Below, one piece after another: positions 61,534 to 64,000 of a DNA stretch of 64,000 bases. The notes beneath the pieces were generated by a model. The model did no database searches and was not told where the DNA came from. It saw only the letters and a list, made by a program, of their open reading frames with translations. Location: positions 26,533,567 through 26,597,566 of the forward strand of contig OX579636.1 of assembly GCA_951230915.1 (NCBI GenBank), in the 5' to 3' direction. The translations under genes were made by a program, and so were the position numbers. Origin of the DNA: Antitrichia curtipendula (taxonomy: Eukaryota; Streptophyta; Bryopsida; Hypnales; Leucodontaceae). How positions within the stretch are numbered: position 1 is the stretch's first letter; each line of letters opens with the position of its first letter.

Positions 61534-64000
61534 GTGTTGAACTACAAATTTCCAGAGATTCCTCTGGATCCCGACCTAACCAGCACCAATTAGAATGGAT
61601 TGGCAAGCCGACATCCATCACATAGCTCTTAGATTCAATCTTGATATCGTACGTTCATGATGTTTGTTCTTCATAAGGAGCTGAGTGGTGGAAAGACTAT
61701 GTTGAACAAGCTTCAGGTGGGCGATACGGTGCTCCCGAAGCTTGTCAGCTCAACAAATCTGCTAGAGAAATCCTTGTTCGGAGATGATCACAATATTCAA
61801 CTCTGTCTATAATAGTTCCAATCGGAGGGACAAAGCGAAAGTTTGGTGTATGCCTATTATATTGAAGTCGAAGACCAACGAACTTCAGATAGCGAATCCA
61901 GGTGGTTTGGAGCTTTGCGCTGTGTAGGACCTTTCAAAAGTGTTGACTGGCATCCAGGGGCGGCGGATGGGGGTCAAACCTGGCCCCGCAACTCTAAAAG
62001 CCGTTTCTTCTTACCCATACTCCACGGATCGCCTACAACGTACCCTGGGCTTCATCACACAGTTGTGTCTGCCCGACACCACCTAGCTTGGTTTCTTCGC
62101 CGTCAGCCGGAGTAACCTGTGAAACGCGATTTTGTACTTCTCGGAGGAGGGAATCCTTAGTTTAGGTCTCGATGGGAATAAGACAACATGTTCCAAGACT
62201 TGTTGAAATCCACATTGAGGGTTGTATAGCGTTTGAGGTGTGCCAGTGGATCCAGAGGTATTCGCAACCGAGCTTTGAGAGAATAGGGGGAGATGAATTC
62301 GTTTGCTGTGATCTGGGTTGTGTATTCCGGAAAGCGGCTGTGGATTTTTCGAGGTTTCCCTGTGGAAGGTACGGTACACTTGGATCTGCGGTCACACATG
62401 GATATAGCTCTGGGATGGGTTTTTCTTTGATTCAGGGGGGTTGTGTAGAGTCATTCAATTTACTGTAGCGATTGGCACTTTTTCGTTGTCGAGTGAAACG
62501 CGGACTCACGGTAGTGGTAGGGAAATTTTATGTTTTTATTTTTTATTTTTATTTGTCGAGCCCTGAAAGAGGGTTGTGTAGATTACAGCGATCAACCGCC
62601 GGCATTGTTCTTATAATTGTCATGATAGTTCATGTTACTACAACCTGGATAGAACCGTATTTAATTTAGACAGTCCGGCCGTTCTCCAAAACGAGAAGCT
62701 GGGCCCGTAAGGACACCACTGTGCTTAGTCATTGATTTGTACCTCACTTGAACAATTGATGCAACATTGCTTGTCAAGTACTCAACATAGCTCCCACTTT
62801 TGTTACCTGTATACTGTATCTGTTTCAGAGGGAGGAATTTCAAATACACTGGTTCGTTTTCATACTTGCTTAGGTAGAGGAGGCAGAGCCAGCACTTAGG
62901 AGGTCGCCCGTTATACTCATTCAAGGACATTTACTTGTACCTTCGTGGTGGGGAATTTTAAGCGACTTCGTTTTTTCCCCATCGCAAATAGTTGGTTAGC
63001 TAGCGGCTTTCAGAATCTCTTGACTGTTCATTTTGTTCCATTGGATAAAGCTAATAAAATCAAGTGGATATCCATTCTTCAAGCAACTCCCGACTTGGAC
63101 ATGATCTGGTCGTATGTAGGATTCGCAACGTGTTTGTGTGAATGAGCATTAACTTCTAAAGGTGTTGAGCCTGCTAGCTTCTTTGCGTAGTCAGTTCAAG
63201 ACAAACTGTTGTAGCTGATCAAAGCCTCAAATTGGTCAGTGTGTAACTTAGAGCATGGTCAGCAGGGATTTGGAGTAGTTGGGCCTAGAGTGGCAGAGTG
63301 CTTGTATAGGCTTGATAAATTGTTAACATTCTTTGTGAGGAAGAAACTCAGCCACCAAGGGTTTGCCAATAGAGAAATTAAGAAGAGCTAGTTGCAGTTT
63401 CTCAAGATTCCAGAAAAAAACACACGCCGGAGTGCAATCGCAGCCACAGTTTCAATTTCAAATGCAGAAGTGCATGATTAGTTGTCAGGGATGAAATTTC
63501 AATTTTGGCAACCTTCCTTCTACCGACGAAGGTACTGCCACTGTAAGTAGCACATCGATATTTTGAGGTCGTAATCGGAATTAAAAGGAGCTAATTAATC
63601 TGTTACTTTGGCCTGCCTGATTGATTGACTGAGTTCTGTTTCCGTAATCTTGGCATTGCGTTAGTAGTCTACTAGACTATTAACACTATACAGCATTTTA
63701 TGGCTGCATCTTCAGCTTGTGGTTCCTTGTACTTTGTTCATGTATATAGAGAGAGAGAGAATTTTGAAACTAAGGATGCGGATGGCATTCCAAAGTGACT
63801 TTGATAGTGGGTTCAAACGATCTCCTGAAAAGGGAGATAAACAGATCTTATCAATTAATTAACCACCCCTGGAAATAATAATAAAATAAATAAAACACTT
63901 GATTCGCTCACCGACCCACCCATCAAAAAAAATTGAATCAAGAACAATATGTGGAATATGTTACAGAATACCTACGGGTATTATAAATGGAATATAGATG
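61534..64000 (+). other. 3' UTR and downstream DNA of the RAV gene
   Basis: No second gene is recognised. A 50-residue frame starting near 61656 is protein-like (KTMLNKLQVGDTVLPKLVSS) but short, and could be a decayed or alternative terminal exon. AATAAA occurs at 63053-63058, and AT-rich repeats with further AATAAA-like words at 63876-63895. An (AG)n run lies near 63749-63761. Confidence 0.4.

Noticed and set aside
1..64000. CRISPR array, bacterial operons or rRNA genes
   Set aside because: Repeats present are transposon ends, satellites or microsatellites; intron-bearing plant genes show this is eukaryotic nuclear DNA.

Overview
The window looks like nuclear DNA of a land plant, probably a non-flowering lineage such as a bryophyte. 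I see this from one unmistakable plant-specific transcription factor gene (AP2 plus B3, RAV class) with spliceosomal introns, an intact and plant-diverged piggyBac transposon, and very low gene density in AT-rich DNA full of small inverted-repeat elements. The RAV protein, as modelled, is about 990 residues, far longer than the roughly 350 residues usual in flowering plants. The species cannot be fixed from the sequence alone.

Layout. Positions 1-3099 are AT-rich intergenic DNA. Positions 3104-10914 hold a complete piggyBac-type transposon with TTAA target duplications and matching termini; it is visibly more GC-rich than its flanks. It encodes a DDD transposase with a C-terminal cysteine-rich domain, and splice-phase evidence extends that gene through four upstream exons. 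Converging on it from the other side is a two-exon B3 DNA-binding domain gene, which is unexpected cargo. Positions 10919-55400 are a graveyard of non-autonomous elements and tandem repeats: a roughly 350-bp degenerate tandem array (15.9-17.9 kb), Tourist-like and Stowaway-like MITEs, a 498-bp foldback element, several families with TA duplications, and four piggyBac-type MITEs (TTAA, CCCCTAAAG termini). One of these is nested in a relative and another is nested in an unrelated MITE. A GC-richer block at about 40.0-43.8 kb has simple repeats but no recognisable gene.

The right end (about 55.4-63 kb) is the one clear host locus: a GC-rich upstream region, a long multi-exon 5' leader, and the RAV gene (last exon 59093-61533) with AP2, B3 and an RLFGV repression motif. 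An upstream ORF overlaps the first in-frame start codon, suggesting translational control.

How the parts relate: the transposase would act on the 3104/10914 termini. The CCCCTAAAG MITEs use the same TTAA chemistry but have different termini, so they were probably mobilised by a different piggyBac source. The RAV gene is independent of the transposons, although both it and the transposon cargo carry B3 domains.
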